From Nereocystis luetkeana (Eukaryota; Sar; Phaeophyceae; Laminariales; Laminariaceae), in the NCBI GenBank assembly GCA_031213475.1, contig JARUPZ010000004.1, positions 6,023,169 to 6,087,168 on the forward strand: a stretch of DNA of 64,000 nucleotides. The letters are read 5' to 3'. The translations under genes and the position numbers were made by a program. Every line of letters begins with the position of its first letter. Position 1 is the first letter of the stretch. The notes below the pieces were generated by a model. That model was given only the letters and a program-made list of their open reading frames with translations. It was not told the DNA's origin and made no database searches. Positions 51,726-60,753 of this stretch are shown here, piece after piece.

Positions 51726-52065
51726 GTAGTGGTCCCTCCACAGTGCCGGATGAGTAGTGCTAGTTGCCCGCTTGTATACAGCAGTGCCTGTGGAATCGCT
51801 TGGCACCGGTGAGATTCACCAGTACATAGCGTGGTACGTAGTATTAATAGTAAGCGTAGTATTACGGGGGTCCATATTAAATAGGACCTACGATAGACAC
51901 ATAATCCTATATATTTAGCTATTTTTACTGACAGCATTTGGTTCTATTTACTATGGTCCCCCGTAGTAGAGCCGGTTGCCGCTGTACATGGTGCCGGTAT
52001 TGTTGCCTGACGCATATGATACCGACGCCATAAAGGGACTGGCACTGCCGTACCGCATACCAGCA
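51726..52065 (+). repeat. R3 copy interrupted by MITE-A
   Basis: AGTGGTCCCTCCACAGTGCC...GTGCCTGTGGAATCGCTTGG, then TAGTATTAATAGTA, MITE-A (51,862-51,966), and the remainder GAGCCGGTTGCCGCTGTACA...GGTGCCGGTATTGTTGCCTG. Confidence 0.75.
51862..51966. mobile_element. MITE-A copy 8 with TA duplication
   Basis: TTACGGGGGTCCATATTAAA...TTCTATTTACTATGGTCCCC, with TA at 51,860-51,861 and 51,967-51,968. Nested in R3. Confidence 0.9.
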
Positions 52066-52110
52066 ACACGAAAGAAAACACCCCCCCCCCCTTTTTGAGA
52101 CGAATTCGTG

Positions 52111-52134
52111 AAAACACACACACACACACACACA
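52111..52134 (+). repeat. (CA)n microsatellite
   Basis: About ten CA units, next to a 10-C run at 52,081-52,090. Confidence 0.9.
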
Positions 52135-52249
52135 ACTCGCACAGATAGATGGTCGACTCCAACAGCAGTTCTTCTACAGCAGTAGATACCGACCCTTCAA
52201 GGCAGACCTACTCAATATCTTGGATAATCTAGCTCATTTTTCCGGGTAG

Positions 52250-52410
52250 GACAGGACCCCGTATACCGTACACTCTGCATGATCTTCGCATCTATTAATA
52301 GCACCTGTTTCCTGGTTTGGATCTGTACGGTAACAGATCCCACACAACCTCTCTCAGCGGCAGGCGACGAACTAGATCATCTATTTGCAGACAGATCAGA
52401 TAGATCATGA
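52250..52410 (-). repeat. GATC-rich family copy, inverted
   Basis: TTTGGATCTGTACGGTAACA, CCTCTCTCAGCGGCAGGCGA and GACAGATCAGATAGATCATG. Inverse of the 36.0 and 49.2 kb arrangement. It contains TATTAATA at 52,292-52,299. Confidence 0.65.
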
Positions 52411-52417
52411 TCTGTAT

Positions 52418-52660
52418 GTCCGAGGTGCGCATTTTCCCCAATAAAAAACCAAGGGGGGCGTACGTACCCAATGAAATGTGGCGGCTTTAGGAGATCTAGT
52501 CGAAACCGTTTCCAGTGGAGCTTTATATACCACTTCACTTCCGAGGTGCCCATTCCCCCCCCCGAAACCAAGGGGAAAAACCAAGGGGGGCGTGCCCAAT
52601 GAAAAATGGCGGCTTTGGGAGATGTCGTCGACAGCGTTTTCAGTGAATCTTTACCACACT
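52418..52660 (+). repeat. Tandem duplication of ~120 bp
   Basis: CCGAGGTGCGCATTTTCCCC... and CCGAGGTGCCCATTCCCCCC... each continue through CCAAGGGG, CCCAATGAAA, TGGCGGCTTT and a TTTCAGTG-like end. The first copy has a TACGTA where the second has TG. Confidence 0.8.
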
Positions 52661-52674
52661 AAATTCGAGATTTG

Positions 52675-52800
52675 ATCTGATTGGTTTGGGGCCAGGGTCA
52701 GGGTTGAGTCTGATTGGCTTAGGGTCAGGGTTAGGGTTGCATCTGATTGGCTCAGGGTCAGGGTTAGGGTTGCTCTGTTGGGGTTTAAGCTTAAGGTTAG
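52675..52800 (+). repeat. 33-bp minisatellite with telomere-like core
   Basis: Three units of TCTGATTGGCTTAGGGTCAG plus GGTTAGGGTTGCA. TTAGGG/TCAGGG is embedded in each. Confidence 0.9.
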
Positions 52801-53713
52801 GTACTACTGCTGTACATAGTTATATCCGTCTCGTGCACAGCAGCGTGTGTCGACGACCTTCTCGAGTAAAGCGGTAAGCTACTTTACCCTCGACTTTCCG
52901 AATAAACGCGTCGCTCGGCGTTCAGGGTTGCTTGCTTCCATTCTTCCCGTTGTTCCCGACTAAGATCGGCTCTTGGAGGTTTCGTCCGGGGGGAGGGGGG
53001 GGGTGCGTTAGCTTGTGCTACGTACAGCAGTAGCCGCATGTGTAACACATCTTGTTTTCTTTTTTGTACACAGCGAACGAGTGCCTCGGGCGTCATACCC
53101 ACCACACCCCCGACGGTTGGGAAAATACGAAGCCTGGTACCGGTATATTCGTGCTATATATAAATCAATGCGGGTACGAGTATACACGTGCTGTAGACTA
53201 CACCCCAGATGATACAAAAAAACGGGGAGGCTTCGAAGCCGTAAAAATGTTGCGTGCGTCAGAAAAAGTTTGTTTTCTTTTTCTTCATCGTCATTTTTGC
53301 CTTAAACAGACAAAACGGAAAAATGAGAACGAAACAAAAAATGGGAACGGACGTTTTTTTTTAGAAAGCAAACCAATTGTGTACAACTCCAAGAAAAAAA
53401 GTTGACAGTCCTGTGAGGCTGTACAGCAGCCTTCGAATGAGCTGTCGCTCAGGCTGGAAGTCCTCGGCATCGCCGCGGTAGCCAGCATCTAGAGAAATCA
53501 CAATAGAGCCAGCGTATATCGCTTTTTGCGCCCACCCGAAGGCACGAGATGGAGCATGACCGTTCTGACGAGCTCCTCTCACAGGGCTGGCCAAGGGGTT
53601 TCGCAGGATCATTTTGGTTCTCTGATACACCACATGGTTCTGGAGATACGGCTTGGTTCTCATTTTAGGCTTCGTTCCCATTTTTCCGATTTGTCTGTTC
53701 TTACAGCTTGGCT
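52801..53713. other. Unknown; one protein-like open stretch on the minus strand
   Basis: The minus-strand frame 53,361-53,747 contains a non-repetitive stretch (AFGWAQKAIYAGSIVISLDA, then YRGDAEDFQPERQLIRRLLY) at about 53,415-53,565. It reads like a real protein fragment but matches nothing I can name, and no splice partners are seen. Confidence 0.3.
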
Positions 53714-54001
53714 TGGAGGTTTTTACCCACAGCGATCTTCTGGACACGCCGTGGTCACAGGTGTCGTCCCCTCTCCCACCCTAACCCTGTATGTGCCATT
53801 ATTTTTATCGCGCATAGGATCCCACTGCTCGTCGATTTTCATCAAATGTTGGCTATAACTCACGCTCTCGCGCTTTTCCGCTAATCATTTTTCATGCAAG
53901 AAAAAAAACTTACGAGTACGTATGCACTCGCTGAGTCTCGAACCCACGAAATTGATCTTGTAGGCACGCGGACCACCTATTAATACCAAGCCACCGGGTA
54001 C
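53714..54001 (-). mobile_element. SINE2 copy 3 with a TATTAATA scar in the head
   Basis: Minus strand: CCCGGTGGCTTGGTATTAAT, GGTGGTCCGCGTGCC, GGGTTCGAGACTCAGCGAG, core and GGGTAAAAACCTCC end. The scar at 53,979-53,986 is absent from the copy at 46.35 kb. Confidence 0.88.
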
Positions 54002-54054
54002 GGCTCTACAGGATACGAACGAGTTCAGCAGTAAAACAGAAGTATATGCTAATA

Positions 54055-54155
54055 CTACGGGGGACCATAATAAACAGGACCTACGGTGAACACAAAAACC
54101 TCTATATTTACCTATTTTTACTATTAATAACAATATTAGGCCCTATTTACTGTAA
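54055..54155. mobile_element. MITE-A copy 9, right end truncated, with TATTAATA scar
   Basis: CTACGGGGGACCATAATAAA...CAATATTAGGCCCTATTTAC. Scar at 54,122-54,129. Confidence 0.85.
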
Positions 54156-54346
54156 GTATGATGCTCGTAGCAGTACGTGAAATCAGGTGGAGGAGCTAAA
54201 TAAAAAAACGCTTTGGACGTAACTAAAAGGGTCGTTTGGTCTTCATATTTACTTCTACACGATCCTTATTATTTCCGCCCAGAGTGGTGATCGATATGAA
54301 CTCAAGGAACGTTCTTGGAAGTAGACTCGGATCCTGTGTCCATTAA
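54156..54346. other. No gene seen
   Basis: Short spacer without recognisable features. Confidence 0.4.
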
Positions 54347-54444
54347 CCCTTTTGAGGTAAACTGCTAAAGTCCCGTTTGGGTAAAAAATACTTAGATTTT
54401 GACCGGTTTCTCCCCAAAACGGGACCGCAGTTACTCCTAAAGGG
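54347..54444. mobile_element. MITE-B copy 9, TTAA-flanked
   Basis: CCCTTTTGAGGTAAACTGCT...GACCGCAGTTACTCCTAAAG. TTAA at 54,343-54,346 and 54,445-54,448. Confidence 0.88.
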
Positions 54445-54448
54445 TTAA

Positions 54449-54537
54449 ACCCTTCTAGGACCGCAGTCCCGTTTTGGGGACAAACTACTTGGAAATAGTG
54501 TGGTTTATCCCCACAAACGGGACTGCAGTAATACCGT
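54449..54537. mobile_element. MITE-B copy 10, shares a TTAA with copy 9
   Basis: ACCCTTCTAGGACCGCAGTC...CCACAAACGGGACTGCAGTA. Its left TTAA is the right TTAA of copy 9, i.e. a head-to-tail pair. Confidence 0.85.
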
Positions 54538-54557
54538 AGAGAGCGTCGTTTATTTCT

Positions 54558-54894
54558 TCTTTTTTTTGCTCATCCCATTTATTATCTTCGCACATCTTCT
54601 CTTTCTCCTTCCAACTCGTAACTCAGATCTGGGGTCACATAGCAGGCTCTTCTACCCCCTTCCCGCTACGGTACGTGCCTTCATTTTTATCGCGAGAAGA
54701 TTTTAGCCTTTTCTTCCCTCGTCGACTCGCATCGAATTGTGCCTACCCACGCTGCAAGGCGGTCTCAACAATTGAATCCTTTTTTTTTTTTTTTTTTGTA
54801 AATTAAGTCAAAAGTCCGACCCACCTGGGGCTCGAACCCAGGACTCAAACACAAGTGGAATTCGAGGTTAACCACTTGAACCACCGGGGCGACC
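54558..54894 (-). mobile_element. SINE1 copy
   Basis: Full length; head ends GGGGTCGCCCCGGTGG (minus strand). An A/T run replaces part of the A-rich linker (T21 at 54,779-54,799). No clear target duplication. Confidence 0.9.
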
Positions 54895-55278
54895 CCGTAT
54901 CGAGTACGATGACATGGCTTCGGAGTGGTTATTAATAGTCAGTCTGTTTCCTGAATTGTCAATGTAATACGTACTGAGTACTGGAGGTAAACTATTGTAG
55001 AAAAAAATATCAATATTGATATTAAGAGTACCTCTGGTCTGTGGGGTAGTTTTGCGACCACAGAGCTTGTTGTACCATTCATATCTACTATCTATCCTTC
55101 TTGGGCTGAAGAACAATGAATCGGCACGGACGCAGACGCTTGGTTGTGCCGGATATCGGCGTAAATAACGGTTCACGCACACAGGGGGGACGGGGGGACA
55201 GCAGTCAGCACGATCGTCGTTTCAGCACTTGGTTTTCGCAGAACGGGAGGGCTGCCAACACCGAAAAACATTGCGACC
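54895..55278 (+). repeat. R2 fragment (55,020-55,165) and spacer
   Basis: GTAGTTTTGCGACCACAGAG and AATCGGCACGGACGCAGACG...GGTTGTGCCGGATATCGGCG align with R2. The rest is unassigned. Confidence 0.6.
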
Positions 55279-55353
55279 AAAACTGCAGTCCCGTTTTGGG
55301 GGGACAGACCAAGTCACACTCCGGTAGTTTGTCCCCAAAACGGGACTGCAGCA
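55279..55353. mobile_element. MITE-B copy 11, partial
   Basis: AACTGCAGTCCCGTTTTGGG...TCCCCAAAACGGGACTGCAG. Terminal CCCTTT lost. Confidence 0.8.
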
Positions 55354-55574
55354 CCGAACGAGTCGAGGGGCTTCCGGAAAAATGATTCGGTCGAGAAAAA
55401 GTCACCCGAAAGTCTACTTGTGTTGTTCGGCTTTAGGCAAGAGCGCTGAAAAAAACGATCGAAGCCCTACCCGGGCGAACTCGGCGCTTTCCACCTCTTT
55501 ACGGTATACCGGTACATATGTTTACGTATGCTGTACACCAGGTAGCAAAAAATACCGGTTGACGCCAACAACAA

Positions 55575-55620
<46 letters not shown>

Positions 55621-56047
55621 CGCGGTGATCTTTGAACCGTAAAAACGACGCATGTATGTGCGAAAAACGAAAAATACTGTTCGGTGCCAGGTGCCAGGCG
55701 GAGGGGGTGAACTCAAAAACATGTAATACGTAACGTATTTTACACCCAAGGAATATGTAATACGTACACATGCAAGAAACTCGGGTCTTTAGTCCACATC
55801 AGGTACCGCTGTGATCGGAAACATAAGCCACGTTCGATAAGCTCACCAGAGTCCAACAAACGGGGGCTATGTTCCCCTTCAGATTGGAACGATACAGTAG
55901 TATAAAACAAGTTCCGCGACGGCGAACCCCACCGAAATACAGACGATATACGTATCCATAATATCGTGGGTGTAGGTACCCAAGAAGATCCTTGCGGTGA
56001 TCTCCGGATATGTGCAGCTTGGACGAGGCATGGCTCTCACATTACTA
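55354..56047. repeat. (CAG)n at 55,578-55,620; no gene
   Basis: About 14 CAG units preceded by CAACAACAACAAC. The poly-Ala/Cys/Gln frames follow from the repeat. The remaining DNA is unassigned. Confidence 0.85.
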
Positions 56048-56152
56048 TTACGGGGGACCATAGTAAATAGGACCAAATATTGCCAGTAAAAATACGTGTA
56101 TATAAAGGTTTTTGTGTGTACCGCAGGTCCTATTTACTATGGTCCCCCGTAA
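56048..56152. mobile_element. MITE-A copy 10 (cleanest, TA duplication)
   Basis: TTACGGGGGACCATAGTAAA ... TTTACTATGGTCCCCCGTAA, TA at 56,046-56,047 and 56,153-56,154. The arms match for about 30 bp. Confidence 0.93.
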
Positions 56153-56271
56153 TAGTAGAATACATCGCGGACAAAAAAAAAAAACACATCTTCACACGAA
56201 TGCAGAATTGTTTCTACAGTATATATATCCCGCAATATCCACCACGCCCGTTGAGTGTCCGCACAGCACTA

Positions 56272-56376
56272 TTACGGGGGACCATAGTTAGTAGGACCAA
56301 ATATTCTTAGTAAAAATGGTGAAATATATAGTTTTTTATGTATACCATAGGTCCTATTAACTAGGGTCCCCCGTAA
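56272..56376. mobile_element. MITE-A copy 11 (TA duplication)
   Basis: TTACGGGGGACCATAGTTAG...CCTATTAACTAGGGTCCCCC then GTAA; TA on both sides. Confidence 0.92.
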
Positions 56377-57179
56377 TACAAATTGCCCCTATACCTGGTG
56401 TACAGCAGAGCACCAGGCACCTGATAACAACACGAGGAAAAAGGATGGCAGGCCGCCAATGACGCGAAGATAAGAAATTTGGGGCTCGTTGTATTGATGT
56501 TCGCTGTAGGACGCGCCCATTCTCAAAACAAAAAATCCAGCCTGGACTATTTGAAGTTTTCCTGCCTTCTATTACTTGATTTTTTCCTGCCGACGACGCC
56601 ACTTGTTATGCTCAAGGTATGGACGCTTGTATTCCCTGGACAGGTTCGCCTTTTAAGTCGGTACTCGTTGGTGCTCACGTGTGTTGTTTGCTTAAGAGAT
56701 AGAAGAAGAGCGACTTTATCTAATTCGTGCACGCGTTGACCGAGAGCCAAGCTCGTGCCTCGCTGGGAAAATTCCATCTGAGCTACGCCTCCCAAGCACT
56801 ACGAATACGACCCCAATACTTGAACCCAGGTAATTACCGGGCTTGCCTCATTCAAGACAGTATCATAGCATACCACGTAGGCGTCCCGTACACTTACAGT
56901 ACTCTTGATATATTACAATGTGCGAGCCGTCGAACGAAAAAAAACACAGAGGATCCGTCTCCGAGAGCGCGTGTGTCGTCCTTCGTGTCGGAGCAGTTAT
57001 CAACAAGCTTTATGCACTCCACCGTATGCTTCACTTGTCTACAGGAGCAGCACTATGTCTCTTTCCTGAGGGCGACTTCAACCTCAATCAAAGTCGCTCT
57101 CTCCACGACGCATGCTTTATTTGTATATCCCCTAACCGAACATGTCTTCCACACGTGTTGAGATTCAACCCCTCTCTGT
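56377..57179. other. No supported gene
   Basis: A 144-codon frame (56,727-57,161) and a 119-codon overlapping frame lack domains and splice sites. Confidence 0.4.
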
Positions 57180-57612
57180 GGAGGAAAGCGAGTTTAGAAG
57201 CCTTAAATTTGAGTAGCGTTTGTGACGTAACATTTTTAGTCTACATTCCCTACAATGGCGTCGACGGCAGGACGTGAGATTCTGAAGAGCGAGGTCCGTG
57301 GTTCGATTCTCGCCTTCATCCCCGAAGAAAGGAAAAAAAGGGGAATATCTCATATTCAAGAGCCTGTAAAACTCACTCACTTAGAAAACACCCAGGAAGG
57401 AACGATGAGAGCAATGCGATCATTGCATACTGAGTCCGGTACCGGAAAATCGGAGGTAAAACTTGGATAATCAGAGTCTCATCGGGTTCCTGACTTTCTC
57501 GCACGGAGAGATAAGTCAGGTTTAGTGAGGGAGAATGTGGTGGAAAGCGAGTTTAGAAGCCTTAAATTCGAGTAGCGTTTGTTACGTAACATTTTTAGTC
57601 TACATTCCCTAC
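57180..57612 (+). repeat. 73-bp direct repeats 287 bp apart
   Basis: GGAAAGCGAGTTTAGAAGCC...CATTTTTAGTCTACATTCCC at 57,180-57,252 and 57,540-57,612, with only two differences. The first is followed by ATGGCGTCGACGGCAGGACG, as at 3,871. This may be the scar of a larger direct-repeat-bounded element. Confidence 0.85.
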
Positions 57613-58379
57613 ATCTCCACACAAAATCCCAGATTTTCCACGGCAGGTTCAACTTTTAAACGGCATCCGCAACGAACGCGAACAAAAAAATAATCATGAC
57701 AAAAAGAAAACACGGTTCGTGGGGATATCAGGCCCCCTTCCCCTGTAGATACCGCCGCCTCTTTGCACACAAGTTGCTTTGTACACAAGTTGAAGTTCAC
57801 ACCCAAGTTCTGTCATTGCGTTCCCTTTAGACCCGAGGTGCCGACCAAACTCGGTGTGTACTCCCTACCACAGCCGCCCAAAGAGAGTACACGCATGGGG
57901 CGTCCGCCCCACATTGGTGTCGATGGCAGGACTCACTTTTGTAAAATGGCGTTATACTCGTACGTACCTGGTATAGTTTATTTCATGTCACCTTACCAAA
58001 AAATATATATCACATTTTCACTTGTCTCAGATCGTGGCATCAACTAATTTTTTTTTCATGTTTTTCGAAAAAAAAAAATCAATGTAACTCACGATTCGGG
58101 AAAAATGTCATGTCGATGGGATCCGTGACATTTTTCGTTTGTTCGTTCAGAATGACCCTTATTTACGGACATCGTTTTTCTATCCATCAAGACACCCGGC
58201 ATACAGCTTGTCCGTGAGGTCACCTCTTTGTCGTTGCTGGTCGATGGGTCTAAGTCGCCTCGGCGGGCTTTTTGCCCCAAGGAGCTGGCAGCAGGTGACC
58301 AACGCACGGCACGACTAGCTCGCAGCAGTCGACGTACGCATAAGCCCTAGCGCCCAAGGCACACACCGTAGGCGGCGTA
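57613..58379. other. No supported gene
   Basis: The minus-strand frame 58,089-58,307 is polar and protein-like but unrecognised. Confidence 0.35.
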
Positions 58380-58900
58380 AGGCGCGTGGAGTGAAGGGTA
58401 CCGTCGGCAAAAAAAATGGAGCAAGGCGCCTTATGTGCCTTTTTATGCCTTTCTATACCTTTTTATGCCTTCAATGCCCTATCTGGATAAGGCAAATGCC
58501 TACAAAAGTGCCTTGGACGTGGCACTGCCTTTCTCTCCCCAAAATGCGGTTTGCACTTGAACATAGTATGCGATCGTCTGGGCACCACCTGGTATTTTAA
58601 AGGCAAGTCTAAACGAGGCATTTAAGGCATGAAAAGGAGCTCGAGTCAAAGAGTGCCGTACATCGTGCCTGCGACTCGATTACACCTTACGCGGCCCCGA
58701 ACCCCGCCTTGAGGGAGATCGTAGCTATGACCGCGTTATTTTGGAGCACAAGGTGTGCCTTGCAGCCCCTTCTCAGGCACAGGTACGTTGGCCTACGCAA
58801 GTACCAGGTGAGGCATACATACACGCATCAAATAGTTTGTGAGCCAAGCCTCTGCTGGGAAAGGGCTCTGCGGCAATATTTAAGGTGTGCCTTGAGCGCT
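58380..58900. repeat. AGGCA/TGCCT-rich region
   Basis: At least twenty copies of AAGGCA or TGCCTT, in both orientations, over about 520 bp, e.g. TATGCCTTTCTATACCTTTT and GAGGCATTTAAGGCATG. Dense short subterminal motifs of this sort are typical of hAT-type transposon ends; termini not found. Confidence 0.5.
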
Positions 58901-58985
58901 AGGGCTATTGGACGCACGGCACGACTAGCCCGTACTTCGTCAGCAATCACATCGTTAGCAATTACAGAAATTCGTACTCAGGCAC

Positions 58986-59965
58986 CTGACAGCTGTGACA
59001 GCAAATAAATGCACACATATCATACAACAGTAGTAGTTCAACACGGTAACAATTTCGTCCGTACCCCGGCCTCGACAACACAATCAGCAACACAAGGAAC
59101 CATACTGCGGCAAAATCTGCGAACACCGAGAAGAGCACGGGGAAACGGCGGTCGTCGTTTGCTCGTCGTCGCCGCTTGCCTCTGCTCCCGAGCCGTTGCC
59201 TGCCACACCTTCTACCCGAATTGCGCCAGGAACGGCGGTGCGCATTCATCTGACAGCTGTGACAGCGCGTGTGCGCATACGAAGTGTAGTATCAATACTG
59301 TTTGTAGCACAGTAACAATTCACAGAAACAATTCAGTCCGTACCCCGGCCTTAAAAATAACAGCATTGAGGGCCACAAGGAACTGCAATACTGCTACAAT
59401 ATATCTACTATTAGGGGGGACCATACTAAGTAGGACCAAATTTTCTTCGTAAAAATAGCGAAATATATAGGTTTTTGTGTGTACCGTAGGTCCTATTTAA
59501 TATGGTCCCCCGTAATAAATGAATACTGAGAAGAGCACGTGAAAAAGTTCGCCCTTGTCTGCTTGTCGTCGTCGCCTGCCTCTGCCTTGCTTGAAGCAGT
59601 CGCCTGCTACCTTGCTACTACTCCTTGCCGCGCATCGTCAGCAATGGCAGAACACGCAGTACGCATTGATCTGACAGCTGTGACAGCAAACGTACGCATA
59701 CACAGCAGCAGTATACAGCAGTAGTAGTAGTCCACCGCGTTGACAACAGCAGCAAATCAGTCCGCCCCCCAGCTTCAAGAACAGCAGCAACAACCAATCA
59801 GCACCACAAGGAGCTATATATGAAAAATACGCGGATGAATACGTACCGAGGATGACACGCGAGGGGGAAAAACAAAAACAAACAAAAAACTCATCGTTTT
59901 CGCCTGCTGGTCGTGTCGGGGGAGCGTCGGCTTCATCGCTTGCCTGCTTGCTTCGAAGCCAACGC
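58986..59965 (+). repeat. Three diverged tandem units starting CTGACAGCTGTGACAGC
   Basis: Units begin at 58,986, 59,250 and 59,670. Each runs CTGACAGCTGTGACAGC, a CATACA block, GTCCGTACCCCGGCC, CACAAGGA, GAAGAGCACG and a TCGTCGTCGCC block. Unit 2 contains a MITE-A. CAGCTGTGACAG is itself palindromic. Confidence 0.8.
59411..59515. mobile_element. MITE-A copy 12 (TA duplication), inside tandem unit 2
   Basis: TTAGGGGGGACCATACTAAG...CCTATTTAATATGGTCCCCC then GTAA; TA at 59,409-59,410 and 59,516-59,517. Confidence 0.92.
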
Positions 59966-59980
59966 CGGCTACTATTAATA

Positions 59981-60087
59981 TTACGGGGGACTAAAGTAAG
60001 TAGGACCAAAAATCTGTCAGTAAAAATAGCGAAATATATAGTCTCTTGTGTGTACCGTAGGTCCCTATTTAATATGGTCCCCCGTAA
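59981..60087. mobile_element. MITE-A copy 13, next to a TATTAATA
   Basis: TTACGGGGGACTAAAGTAAG...ATTTAATATGGTCCCCCGTA. The left flank is CTATTAATA, so this copy sits on one TA of a TATTAATA motif. Confidence 0.92.
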
Positions 60088-60314
60088 TACCACCGCATCA
60101 CACGTCACACGGGTGACAGGATAACGCACCGCCTGGGACGAATTCCCGAGACGGCTTTCTCCAAAAGCAGGGGGGGGGACACCCGCGCAACGTAAACGGT
60201 GTTTTTTTTTAATATCGACGATATTTTGTTTCCGCAAGACACATCGCTTCGACGTTCAGGTCTTTCCCGTTGTCGAGCAAATAAGCTTCGAAGTTCGTCC
60301 GAGGTGGAGTGTTA

Positions 60315-60555
60315 GGTTCATTATTATCGGAGAGCGTTTTTTCCAAAATTTCCAAAGTTTGGAAGTAATCGGAGATATGTATCAATATACGGAGGCGTTC
60401 TGTCACTATTCGTGAAATTCTCCAGAACCAAAAATATCAAGTTCGTTAACATTCCAATATTTTGAAAAAAAAAACAGGTAAATATGGAAGATTGAAAAAT
60501 TGCGCGAAAAACATGTCGAAAATTTGGAAAAAAAGCTCTCCGATAAGAATGACCC
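60315..60555. mobile_element. MITE-C copy 3 with TTA target duplication
   Basis: GGTTCATTATTATCGGAGAG ... CTCTCCGATAAGAATGACCC flanked by TTA at 60,312-60,314 and 60,556-60,558. A 3-bp TTA duplication points to PIF/Harbinger-type mobilisation. Confidence 0.88.
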
Positions 60556-60690
60556 TTACTTACGTATCACACGTGTTTACACGGTATATACTCCTGCTAC
60601 GACCACTCTTTCGACTATGTACGATACTGCTGTAAAGTCCTTCTCGATCCCGACCATGGGGCGAGGCACCCCCCCCCCCTTCCTCCCGAC

Positions 60691-60753
60691 CTGACTAAAA
60701 TCGCCACCTTCCCCGGCTAGCTCGACCAGCAGCTGTTGATAGCTGGTTGCCAT
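60691..60753 (-). CDS. Candidate first coding exon, unidentified gene
   Basis: ATG at 60,753 (minus strand) opens 21 codons (MATSYQQLLVELAGEGGDFS, then Q) ending CAG|GTCGGG, the same donor type as exon 1 of the gene at 7.5 kb. No downstream exon was found, since what lies beyond is MITE DNA. Confidence 0.2.
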
